Shown in pieces: positions 7,625-14,930 of a stretch of DNA of 40,356 bases. The notes beneath the pieces are model-generated. The model saw only the letters and a list, made by a program, of their open reading frames with translations, ran no database searches and had not been told where the DNA came from. Source of the DNA: Anaerolineales bacterium (GTDB lineage Bacteria; Chloroflexota; Anaerolineae; Anaerolineales; Villigracilaceae); assembly GCA_016789365.1 (NCBI GenBank), contig JAEURH010000025.1, forward strand, positions 1 to 40,356, given 5' to 3'. Position numbers and translations under genes: made by a program. Each line of letters starts with the position of its first letter. Within the stretch, counting starts at the first letter, position 1.

Positions 7625-7957
7625 ATGAAAAATAAAAATTTACAAAATAACAAAAAACTTAATGGAATTGATTATGATGATACGATTCTTAAATATACAT
7701 ATATACCTATGCTTGTGGGTGTATTCATAATGCTTTTTAGCATCTTCGTTATACAAACAGGTTTGTCAGCTAAAATAATACTATTTATAGGCATGTTTAT
7801 TATGGGACTTAGTGGTTACTGGCAAGTTAAGTATAAATCTGTTCCAGGCATGCCTCCTTTACGAGGGGGGTGTGCTGTAGTTTTCGGTATTTTTTTTATA
7901 CTAGTATTTTCACTTGGTGCTTTGGTTGGTATATGGTCAGTTATTTTTGATAAATAG
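7625..7957 (+). CDS. Small membrane protein, possible immunity protein
   Basis: A 110-residue protein with a Lys/Asn-rich N-terminus and about three hydrophobic segments (about residues 27-46, 50-66 and 83-107). I recognise no family. It starts 28 bases after the RHS tip gene; ATG 7625 has AGGA six bases upstream and is preferred to an earlier in-frame ATG at 7577 that overlaps the RHS gene. A small co-directional gene directly after an RHS tip is the usual place for an immunity protein, and a membrane immunity protein would fit a membrane-acting toxin. This is positional inference only. Confidence 0.5.
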   Translation: MKNKNLQNNKKLNGIDYDDTILKYTYIPMLVGVFIMLFSIFVIQTGLSAKIILFIGMFIMGLSGYWQVKYKSVPGMPPLRGGCAVVFGIFFILVFSLGALVGIWSVIFDK

Positions 7958-7998
7958 GATTTTTGAGTATTTTTAGTACTTAATTCCCATTCCCTCAA

Positions 7999-8047
7999 TT
8001 CCCCACTATAATTCCGTCCATGACAACCTTCTTCAACTACAAAAGAC
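7999..8047. repeat. 49-base direct repeat, copy 1
   Basis: Starts TTCCCCACTATAATTCCGTC and ends CTTCAACTACAAAAGAC. It holds a TATAAT box (8007-8012) seven bases before an ATG (8020), like the start of a leaderless gene reading MTTFFNY, which stops after 15 codons. Confidence 0.65.
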
Positions 8048-8139
8048 ATGACATGTCTCATTAGAACCTGAATCAATCAGAACTTATGCACGGACACGAA
8101 TCTTAATCTGCACAGGTCACGTTAAGACATGTCATGTTT
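8046..8139. repeat. 13-base inverted repeat within the spacer
   Basis: ACATGACATGTCT near 8046-8058 is the exact inverse of AGACATGTCATGT near 8127-8139. The arms lie between the two 49-base direct repeats. Confidence 0.5.
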
Positions 8140-8179
8140 GTAATTCTCCAATTCCCGATTCCCAACTCCCGTTTTTCCA

Positions 8180-8228
8180 TTCCCCGACTATAATTCCGTC
8201 CATAACAACCTTCTTCAACTACGAAGAC
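8180..8228. repeat. 49-base direct repeat, copy 2
   Basis: Near-identical to 7999-8047 (a one-base indel and a few changes). The ATG is ATA here, yet the frame then runs open to 8300 (TTFFNYEDLTWDEQV...), suggesting the remains of a gene start. The 7958-8258 spacer holds no other gene that I can support. Confidence 0.65.
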
Positions 8229-8258
8229 TTAACTTGGGATGAACAGGTCTCTACCCTC

Positions 8259-8681
8259 TCACAACTTCTGATGCAACGCCAACAACTTATAAGCACTTGA
8301 CCATGGTGTGCCTAAGCGGTGATTATCTGAAACTTCAATCTTATTAAACTTCTCAGCAATTTTTGGCATCAGCATGGCAATCGTCGCCCAATCATCGCCA
8401 AGTACTGCTTCCTTCATCTTCGCCGCATACTGTCCGCTCCACATCCACTCCATCCGAAACTTGTCGGCTTTCACCCAATAATCACGTTTCTCCCACGCCG
8501 CCACCGAAACATCAATCCCGTCGGCAATGGCTTGCAATGCCAAAGCGATATAAGCCGCTTGGTCTTTTGCATCTGGCGTTACTTGTTTTTGTTTTGCCAA
8601 TTCACGAATACACAACACAATCGCTTTCGATAAACGTGTACGTTCTTTTCCAACCGAGTCAGTATTAATCAAACGGCTCAA
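8259..8681 (-). CDS. Hypothetical helical protein
   Basis: A reading frame of about 140 residues rich in Ala, Lys and Leu, with predicted long helices (KAIVLCIRELAKQKQ, AAYIALALQAIADGI, WSGQYAAKMKEAV) and conserved-looking Trp residues. I do not recognise the family. No membrane segment or signal peptide is seen. The open frame extends upstream to 8855 but there runs through two REP-like repeats, so that part is unlikely to be real. Two in-frame TTG codons (8687 and 8681) are the best starts; TTG 8681 has GGAG eight bases upstream. It is the only - strand gene in the left half and is transcribed divergently from the HAD gene, with about 210 bases of repeats between. Confidence 0.55.
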   Translation of the reverse strand: MSRLINTDSVGKERTRLSKAIVLCIRELAKQKQVTPDAKDQAAYIALALQAIADGIDVSVAAWEKRDYWVKADKFRMEWMWSGQYAAKMKEAVLGDDWATIAMLMPKIAEKFNKIEVSDNHRLGTPWSSAYKLLALHQKL

Positions 8682-8698
8682 TGTCAATTCTCCATCTA

Positions 8699-8740
8699 TG
8701 TCATTGCGAGGAGAGCGTTCTTCTCGACGAAGCAATCTCC
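8699..8740. repeat. REP-like repeat unit
   Basis: TGTCATTGCGAGGAGAGCG...CGACGAAGCAATCTCC, the same consensus as at 1394. It lies in the 8682-8891 intergenic stretch. Confidence 0.8.
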
Positions 8741-8803
8741 ACATAAACGCAACTCGCAATAAAGTTTTTTGTTTTTTTACAATCGCGCGATTATACAACA
8801 ATA

Positions 8804-8875
8804 TGTCATTGCGAGTCGTTAGGGGCGAGGTTATCTCGCCCTGTATCGTAACCACAAGCAGGTCGAAGCAATCTC
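8804..8875. repeat. REP-like repeat unit with nested hairpin
   Basis: TGTCATTGCGAG at the left end and GAAGCAATCTC at the right end. Inside, GGGCGAG pairs with CTCGCCC (about 8823-8840), a second short palindrome that widens the unit. Confidence 0.75.
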
Positions 8876-8891
8876 ATGTAAAATATCCACC

Positions 8892-9494
8892 ATGCCAATC
8901 CACGCCGCCATCTTTGATTTTGGAAACGTCCTTGTCAAATGGGATGCTCGCAATTTATACAAACGCTTCTTCCCTGACCTTCAATCTGTTGACTCTTTCC
9001 TGCAACAGATTCACTTCCTCGAATGGAATGCAAAACAAGATGCAGGACGTTCATTCAGCGAAGGCGTAGCCGAATTATCAAAACAATTCCCACAATATGC
9101 CGAATTAATTCAAGCCTATGACACATACTGGGAAGAAAGTCTTGTTGAAGTTTTTGAAGAGACTGTCAGCATAGCCAAAGAATTAAAACAAAATGGCTTA
9201 CCTCTTTACATGCTGACAAATTTTTCAGCCGAGAAATTCCCAATTACCAGAAAAAAATATCCATTCATAGATGAATTGTTTGAAACCATCATCGTTTCAG
9301 GTGAACATAAACTCATCAAACCAGACCCTGCTATTTTTCATCTAACCTTGAAACTCATTAATCACAAAGCCGAAGAATGTATTTTTATTGATGATTCTTT
9401 ACCAAACATCGAAACCGCTCGCAAACTTGGCTTTCATGCCATTCATTACCAATCCCCTACTCAGTTAAAAACTTCATTGCGAGGAGTGCTTTAG
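8892..9494 (+). CDS. HAD-superfamily phosphatase, subfamily IA (YihX-like)
   Basis: A 200-residue haloacid-dehalogenase-fold hydrolase. Motif I FDFGNVLV carries the nucleophile D9, with Gly where many phosphatases have the second Asp, as in YihX-type sugar phosphatases. Motif II is LTNFS (T109), motif III has K143 in KPDPAIF, and motif IV is FIDDSLPN (D167, D168). The substrate is probably a small phosphate ester but cannot be told. The cap is the usual helical C1 type (about 17-85). The last six residues (SLRGVL) and the stop codon come from a REP-like repeat, so the C-terminus appears altered by it. A TAAAAT box sits about eight bases before the ATG, so the transcript could be nearly leaderless. 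Confidence 0.85.
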   Translation: MPIHAAIFDFGNVLVKWDARNLYKRFFPDLQSVDSFLQQIHFLEWNAKQDAGRSFSEGVAELSKQFPQYAELIQAYDTYWEESLVEVFEETVSIAKELKQNGLPLYMLTNFSAEKFPITRKKYPFIDELFETIIVSGEHKLIKPDPAIFHLTLKLINHKAEECIFIDDSLPNIETARKLGFHAIHYQSPTQLKTSLRGVL

Positions 9495-9558
9495 CACGAC
9501 GAAGCAATCCCATACTTAATAACGAGATTGCTTCGCCTTTGCAAGGCTCGCAATGACA
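9474..9558. repeat. REP-like palindromic pair overlapping the HAD 3' end
   Basis: TCATTGCGAGGAGTGC...GACGAAGCAATCCC followed by the inverted unit GAGATTGCTTCG...GCAATGACA. It contains the HAD stop codon at 9492-9494. Confidence 0.8.
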
Positions 9559-9570
9559 AAGAAGAATCCA

Positions 9571-9585
9571 AATCCCGTAGGGATG
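9571..9585. repeat. Short palindrome AATCCCGTAGGGATG, copy 1
   Basis: A 15-base unit with core ATCCC-GTA-GGGAT. The same 15 bases recur at 9621-9635. Confidence 0.7.
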
Positions 9586-9620
9586 GCAGGATTGTAGAAT
9601 AAACGAAATAATAAAATAAA

Positions 9621-9635
9621 AATCCCGTAGGGATG
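9621..9635. repeat. Short palindrome AATCCCGTAGGGATG, copy 2
   Basis: Exact second copy, ending 14 bases before the start codon of the polyprenyl synthase. It could affect access to that start. Confidence 0.7.
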
Positions 9636-9649
9636 ATATAGGACTCAAC

Positions 9650-10684
9650 ATGAATTTACAACAAACCATGCTCACAGCCATCGAAACAGAATTAAAAAAT
9701 CAAATCGCTCGGTTAGACGAATCACACACCAAAGAATTTCACGAAATGCTCACCTATCACATGGGTTGGACGGGTGAAGGCGCAGGTCCAAATGCGGCAG
9801 GTAAACGCATTCGCCCACTCATTACACTGTTATCTACTGCTTCTATTAATAGTAATAATCAAATACATAAAGATATAAACCTAAATTGGCTACACGCAAT
9901 TTCAGCCGCCAGTGCAATTGAACTCATTCACAACTTTTCACTCGTGCATGATGACATTCAAGATAATTCTGAATTACGGCGTGGCAGAAAAACCGTTTGG
10001 ACGAAATGGGGTCAGCCCATGGCTATCAACGCTGGTGATGGTTTGTTTGTGATTGCTTATCAATCTATTTTAGATTTATCTAAGCATTATCCTGCTGAAA
10101 TGGTTGTGCAAGCGACTCAAATCTTAAGTGAAGTTTGTTTGAAACTTACGCAAGGTCAATTTTTAGATATGTCCTACGAAAATCGAAACGACTTATCAAT
10201 AGAAGACTACTGGCACATGATAGGTGGCAAAACCGCTTCCCTGCTCTCCGCTTGCACACACATCGGCGCTCTACTTGGCTACGCGAAGCCAGAAATCGTA
10301 GAGGCATATCGGTTGTTTGGCTATCATTTAGGTTTAGCCTTTCAAGTGCAAGATGATGTGTTAGGAATTTGGGGCGATGAATCTGTAACAGGCAAATCGG
10401 TTGCTAGTGATTTAGTGGAAGGAAAAAATTCGCTTCCAGTTTTATTCGGCTTGTCACAAAACCGACAATTTTCTACTCGCTGGAAGCAAGGTGCTATTAC
10501 CCAAACTGAAGTTGGCGAAGTTGCCAAACTTTTAGAAGATGAAGGCGCAAAAGAATATGCTGAAAAAATTTCAGCCGAGCAAACACAAAAAGCCATGAGT
10601 TATGCCGAGCAAGCCCAACCAGATGGCGAAGCAGGTCAGCTCATGCTGGGGCTAGCAAATATGTTGCTGAAACGGAATCAGTAA
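9650..10684 (+). CDS. Polyprenyl diphosphate synthase (trans-isoprenyl transferase)
   Basis: A 344-residue all-helical isoprenyl synthase that condenses isopentenyl diphosphate with an allylic diphosphate. The first Asp-rich motif is DDIQD (101-105) followed by ELRRGRKTVW. GKRIRPLI (51-58) and the conserved GGKTASLL (192-199) are present. The second Asp-rich motif is QDDVLGIWGDE (about 234-244). Chain length of the product cannot be fixed from the sequence; geranylgeranyl or longer is common for this type, and the residue just before the first motif region (IHNFSLVHDD) lacks a bulky aromatic pair. ATG 9650 is the only sensible start, with AGG about nine bases upstream. No other isoprenoid gene is adjacent. 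It could supply quinone tails, carotenoids or membrane lipids. Confidence 0.88.
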   Translation: MNLQQTMLTAIETELKNQIARLDESHTKEFHEMLTYHMGWTGEGAGPNAAGKRIRPLITLLSTASINSNNQIHKDINLNWLHAISAASAIELIHNFSLVHDDIQDNSELRRGRKTVWTKWGQPMAINAGDGLFVIAYQSILDLSKHYPAEMVVQATQILSEVCLKLTQGQFLDMSYENRNDLSIEDYWHMIGGKTASLLSACTHIGALLGYAKPEIVEAYRLFGYHLGLAFQVQDDVLGIWGDESVTGKSVASDLVEGKNSLPVLFGLSQNRQFSTRWKQGAITQTEVGEVAKLLEDEGAKEYAEKISAEQTQKAMSYAEQAQPDGEAGQLMLGLANMLLKRNQ

Positions 10685-10750
10685 TCCCCCAAGAAAGAAG
10701 CGGGATTAAATCGCGTGATATAATTTAATACATCGTCGAACATCATTCAT

Positions 10751-10821
10751 GCGGGTGTAGTTCAGTGGTAGAACATGTGCTTCCCAAGCACAATACGCGA
10801 GTTCGATTCTCGCCACCCGCT
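10751..10821 (+). tRNA. tRNA-Gly (anticodon CCC)
   Basis: A full cloverleaf: acceptor GCGGGTG/CACCCGC, D arm GTTC/GAAC, anticodon arm TGTGC-TTCCCAA-GCACA with CCC at positions 34-36, and T arm GCGAG-TTCGATT-CTCGC. The discriminator base is T, and the 3' CCA is not encoded. A terminator follows at once. Confidence 0.95.
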
Positions 10822-10824
10822 CTG

Positions 10825-10854
10825 CAGCCGAGTTCTTTTTGCTCGGCTGTTTTT
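10825..10854 (+). terminator. Intrinsic terminator after tRNA-Gly
   Basis: CAGCCGAG (10825-10832) pairs with CTCGGCTG (10842-10849), then a T run. It separates the tRNA from the sensor operon. Confidence 0.85.
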
Positions 10855-10945
10855 GCAATACAGTTGGAATTCTATTTGTAAGGTACCTGTTATGCGTGTA
10901 TCTTGGTATTGAAAGTAAAATTCTGGCTGGAGTTTTAAATTAGAA

Positions 10946-11338
10946 ATGTCAGACTTTAATAAAGGTACGGTTTTGTACGTAGAAGATAATCCGGATAACA
11001 GAAATCTGATTCGGAGAGTCTTAAGTGCTGATGGCTACGATATGATTGAAGCCGCGAAAGCAGAGCAAGCCTTTGAAAAACTTGAGAACGAAAAAATTGA
11101 TTTAATTTTGATGGATATTAACATGCCAGATATGGATGGCTATACTTTAACTGCAAAAATAAAACAAATTGAAAAGTTTTCAAAAATTCCGATTATTGCA
11201 GTAACTGCAAATGTAATGCGCGGAGACCGTGAAAAATCACTGGAAGCCGGGTGTGATGGTTATATTCAAAAACCGATTGATATAGATACCCTCACCCAGC
11301 AAATCGAGCGCTTCATTATAAGGAGCACAAATGGCTGA
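10946..11338 (+). CDS. Single-domain response regulator (CheY/DivK-like)
   Basis: A 130-residue stand-alone receiver domain with no output domain. The acidic pocket E13-D14 (YVEDN), phosphoacceptor D57 (LILMDINMPDMDG), T87 and K109 (YIQKPID) are all present, so it should accept phosphate. The sequence style is close to DivK-like regulators. It is the first gene of a long co-directional run. Its last eight bases overlap the second regulator, which implies coupled translation. The likely phosphodonor is the only histidine kinase nearby (32375-35686), which is inference. ATG 10946 has GGAG 13 bases upstream, a rather long spacing. Confidence 0.92.
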   Translation: MSDFNKGTVLYVEDNPDNRNLIRRVLSADGYDMIEAAKAEQAFEKLENEKIDLILMDINMPDMDGYTLTAKIKQIEKFSKIPIIAVTANVMRGDREKSLEAGCDGYIQKPIDIDTLTQQIERFIIRSTNG

Positions 11339-11789
11339 CAACGAACAAACCCCCGCAGTTTCGGATACGCAACCGATTCGCAAACCGAACATCCCGAAAG
11401 ACGCGGCTGTCTTGGTCGTCGAAGACAATGTATCAAATTTCGTTCTCATCGCCCGCATGTTGGGCTACTTGGGCATTCATTGTGAATGGAAAACATCTGG
11501 CTATGAAGTTGTTGAATATGCCGACACATTACCCCGCCTTGATTTGATTTTGATGGATATTCGTTTACCGTATGAAGATGGCTATGGTGCTTTGAAGAAA
11601 ATTCGCGCTTCAGACCGCTTCAAATCTGTGCCGATTATTGCCGTCACTGCTGAAGCCAGCATGGAACAAATGAAGAAAGCCCAAGATTCAGGCTTTGATG
11701 GATTCTTAGGCAAGCCGTTAGACCCAGACCGATTCCCTGACCAAATCCGCCGCATTCTTAACGGGGAACCTGTTTGGGAATTTACTTAG
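11331..11789 (+). CDS. Single-domain response regulator
   Basis: A 152-residue receiver with an extra disordered N-terminus of about 24 residues containing several Pro. E31-D32, D76 (LILMDIRLPYEDG), T106 and K128 (FLGKPLD) are conserved. No output domain is present, so it acts through protein contacts or as a phosphate shuttle or sink. It overlaps the upstream regulator by eight bases and the first sensor follows after 18 bases. Two paired small receivers next to a kinase that carries two receivers of its own suggest a phosphorelay with several outputs. Confidence 0.92.
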   Translation: MADNEQTPAVSDTQPIRKPNIPKDAAVLVVEDNVSNFVLIARMLGYLGIHCEWKTSGYEVVEYADTLPRLDLILMDIRLPYEDGYGALKKIRASDRFKSVPIIAVTAEASMEQMKKAQDSGFDGFLGKPLDPDRFPDQIRRILNGEPVWEFT

Positions 11790-11807
11790 TTTTATCTACG
11801 CCTCAAC

Positions 11808-14800
11808 ATGACCAAGTCAACACTGCCTGCTATGGATACGAAAGAGATAAATACTAGCCTTACAAGCAAACTTGTAAGAACAATATTTTTTGTTGCTTTT
11901 ATTCCGCTTGCAGGGTTAGTTGGTTTAATATATTTTCGCACACGGGCATTGTTGCTCGAAATCAATTCACCTACTGCTTCTGCTCAAGTTACAGAATTAA
12001 CACTCTTTACTGTATTAGTATCGTTAGGAGTATTTGGTGTTTTATATGCTTTACTCAATTGGGGTGTAAGCAGATTCATTCAACCCCTTCAATCATTAGC
12101 GGATTCTGCTCGCCGTTTTACAGATGGCGATTGGACACAACGAGTAGAAATTTCTAGCAATGATGAAGTTGGTGTAATTGCAAATTCGTTTAATCACATG
12201 GCAGGGCAACTTGGTGAAGTGTACCAATCACTTGAAAAAAAGGTAGATGAACGTGCAAGGCAAATCCGCACTGCCGCAGAAGTAGCACAAAATGTAACAA
12301 CCACGCTTAACTTAGATGATATGCTCAATAAAACCACTGAACTTTTGGTTCAGGAGTTTGGGTTTTATCAAGCCAGTATTTTTCAAATTGACCGCGGTGG
12401 CAAATATGCCGATTTCAAATCAGGTAGTGGACCTGCTACAAAAGAATTGTTCAATAAAAAATATAGGCTTGAAGTCGGTTCCGCTTCTATCATTGGCTGG
12501 GTAGCGGCAAAGAATCAAGCCCGTATTACATCTAATGTGTCTGAAGACCCGCTTCATTTAAGAAATGAGTTGTTACCAGAAACCAAATCTGAAGCGACTG
12601 TGCCAATTTCTTTGGGCAATTTGGTTTTAGGCGTGTTAGATGTGCAAAGTACGCAAGCCGCTGAATTTAGCCCCGATACAGTTGTGATGTTGCAAACGCT
12701 GGCAAGTCAGATTGCTTCAGCAATTCAAACTACTGGTCTCATTGAAGCGAGTCAAATTAACTTTCAAGAGATGGAACGTTTGTATCGCTCTAGCCGATTA
12801 ATTGCTGAGGCGAACAATGAATCTGAAATTTTGAATGTCGGCGGTCAAATCCTTCGTAATGCCCCCTACCCCATCGTAGTATTCAAGGTTGAAAAAGATT
12901 TGTTAAGAGTCATTGCTTCAGCAGATACCACAAGGAATGTTGCTGAAATTGAAGGTTTGCCCACACCAATCAAAGTGCAACCAGAAGAAATTTATGATTA
13001 TCTATTGCGTGGTGTAGCAAATGCTAATTTGATTGATTCACATACGCCAAAAGTTTTCAAAGATTTAATTCACAATTTAGACTTAATGGGTGCAGTTTTT
13101 ATTCCTGTACGCAGAGGCAACACCCTTGCTTCTATTATGATGATTGGTTCAAGGCAACAAACGCTTTCAAATACTTCTATTCAACCCTATATCAACCTTG
13201 CAGATTTAATGTCGGTGGCGTTAGAAAGAGCAGGCGCGGTAAAGGAAACATCTAAACACTTGCATGAAGTAGAAGCATTAGCGTCTATCAACGATTTAAT
13301 TTCATCTGCGGCGGATATGCAAAGTTTTTATCATGATTTGCTAGCAAAGATTAAGCAAATCATTGGTGACTATAACTTAATTGTCGCTTTGTACGATGAA
13401 AAGAGCAATTCAATTAGTATTCCGTTCAGTTATGAAAATGGGCAAGTGATTTCTATTGATTCGTTCCCACTTGGCGAAGGATTAACTTCTATATTGATTC
13501 GCACGCGTCAACCGTTGATGATTGTAGAAGACACTGAAAGAAAATTAGCACAACTTGGTGCAAAAATAGCAGGCAAGCCCGCAAAATCTTGGATGGGCGC
13601 ACCAATGTTGGTGCATAACAACCCGATTGGTGCTTTAATAATTCAAGATTTAGATAGAGAACAAGTTTTTAACGAAGACGATTTGAAGTTTTTCACTACA
13701 TTAGCAGGGCAAGTTGCTGGTGTGATACATAATGCCGCATTGTTAGATGAAAGCCAACGACGTGCATTACAACTTGAAACTGCGGCTGAAATTGCACGCG
13801 ATATTAGCGGTTCACTTGATTTAGATGAGTTACTTGTGAAAGCAGTGGGATTAATCCGCGAGCGATTTAATTTTTATCATGCCGCCATATTTTTGTTAGA
13901 TTTACCTGGCGAGTTTGCAGTGATCCGTGAAGCCACTGGTGAAGCAGGCGCACAAATGAAGCGGGCTGGTCATAAAATTGGTGTGGGCTCAAAATCAATT
14001 GTAGGCTTTGTGACAGGACGTGGAGAGACGTTGGTTGTCAATGACACAAGCAAAGATGCTACATATTATGCGAATCCATTATTACCAGATACTCGCGCAG
14101 AAGCCGCTATTCCATTGAGAGTAGGCGATAGAATACTTGGTGCATTGGATGTGCAAAGCACAAAACCATACTCTTTTTCAGAAGATAACTTACGCAGTTT
14201 ACAAATTTTGGCAGACCAATTAGCAGTGGCTGTTGCCAATACAGAACTGTTTGCTGAAACACAAGAGCATTTATCGCAACATCGTTTGTTGCATCACATT
14301 ACATCTACTGCCGCATCTGGGAGTACATTGGAAGAAGCATTAGAAAGTGCGGTGAAAGGGCTTCAAGTAACACTTGGCGGTGACCGTGTGACGATTTTGT
14401 TGGTTGACCGTGAAAAGAAAATGTTGGAAGTGAAAGCATCGGTTGGATATGCTGAAGACGTAACCGCAACAAACGTAGAAATTGGCAAGGGAGTAACAGG
14501 TTGGGTTGCGGCACACAGACGTCCCCTAAGAATCAGAGACGTAAACGAAGACCCACGTTATATAAAATTCAGTCCAAATACAAAGTCTGAATTAGCCGTC
14601 CCGTTGATTTATCGTAATGAAGTGTTAGGTGTATTAAATGTAGAGAGCGAACAAGTGGATGCCTACACAGAAAATGATGAAGAAATGCTCGGCACACTTG
14701 GCGGAAGCCTTGCGGCAGTGATTGCGAACGCGCGTTTGTTTGAGCAAATTCGCGCACAATCGGAACGCGAGCGTTTGGTTTATGATATCACCAGTAAGAT

Positions 14801-14930
14801 TCGCCGCTCAACCGATATTCAATCGATTTTGATGACAACGGCTAGCGAAATTACTAGAGTAACAGGCGCGCGTTTTACGAAAATTCAAGTGAAACCAACT
14901 GGTAATGGTCAAACGAAAGATGAATCGTAA
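11808..14930 (+). CDS. Membrane sensor with HAMP and about five GAF domains
   Basis: A 1040-residue receptor and the longest of nine sensors. Two membrane helices (about 26-46 and 65-88) flank only about 18 residues, so there is almost no extracellular domain. A HAMP domain (about 89-140) and an ERARQIR coiled coil follow, then GAF modules at about 160-315, 325-480 (weak), 490-645, 655-815 and 825-985. The fourth (NFYHAAIFLLD, LPDTRAEAAIPLRVG) is closest to the third GAF of the downstream kinase. The tail begins a further GAF helix and then stops. There is no kinase, cyclase or methyl-accepting domain. It probably senses a cytoplasmic ligand or the membrane state. ATG 11808 has no clear ribosome binding site; ATG 11832 is an alternative. 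Confidence 0.88.
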   Translation: MTKSTLPAMDTKEINTSLTSKLVRTIFFVAFIPLAGLVGLIYFRTRALLLEINSPTASAQVTELTLFTVLVSLGVFGVLYALLNWGVSRFIQPLQSLADSARRFTDGDWTQRVEISSNDEVGVIANSFNHMAGQLGEVYQSLEKKVDERARQIRTAAEVAQNVTTTLNLDDMLNKTTELLVQEFGFYQASIFQIDRGGKYADFKSGSGPATKELFNKKYRLEVGSASIIGWVAAKNQARITSNVSEDPLHLRNELLPETKSEATVPISLGNLVLGVLDVQSTQAAEFSPDTVVMLQTLASQIASAIQTTGLIEASQINFQEMERLYRSSRLIAEANNESEILNVGGQILRNAPYPIVVFKVEKDLLRVIASADTTRNVAEIEGLPTPIKVQPEEIYDYLLRGVANANLIDSHTPKVFKDLIHNLDLMGAVFIPVRRGNTLASIMMIGSRQQTLSNTSIQPYINLADLMSVALERAGAVKETSKHLHEVEALASINDLISSAADMQSFYHDLLAKIKQIIGDYNLIVALYDEKSNSISIPFSYENGQVISIDSFPLGEGLTSILIRTRQPLMIVEDTERKLAQLGAKIAGKPAKSWMGAPMLVHNNPIGALIIQDLDREQVFNEDDLKFFTTLAGQVAGVIHNAALLDESQRRALQLETAAEIARDISGSLDLDELLVKAVGLIRERFNFYHAAIFLLDLPGEFAVIREATGEAGAQMKRAGHKIGVGSKSIVGFVTGRGETLVVNDTSKDATYYANPLLPDTRAEAAIPLRVGDRILGALDVQSTKPYSFSEDNLRSLQILADQLAVAVANTELFAETQEHLSQHRLLHHITSTAASGSTLEEALESAVKGLQVTLGGDRVTILLVDREKKMLEVKASVGYAEDVTATNVEIGKGVTGWVAAHRRPLRIRDVNEDPRYIKFSPNTKSELAVPLIYRNEVLGVLNVESEQVDAYTENDEEMLGTLGGSLAAVIANARLFEQIRAQSERERLVYDITSKIRRSTDIQSILMTTASEITRVTGARFTKIQVKPTGNGQTKDES

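Noticed and set aside
7999-8228. CRISPR-like repeats
   Set aside because: Only two imperfect copies with about 130 bases between them, no array and no cas genes.
8682-8855. N-terminal extension of the - strand unknown protein
   Set aside because: That part of the frame runs through two REP-like repeats and reads as low-quality sequence; TTG 8681 has a ribosome site.
10946-11338. Diguanylate cyclase or DNA-binding regulator
   Set aside because: Both small regulators end with the receiver fold; there is no room for an output domain.
11808-14930. Chemoreceptor (MCP) assignment for the GAF sensors
   Set aside because: No sensor has the methyl-accepting hairpin or its conserved tip, and no cheA, cheW or cheR is present.
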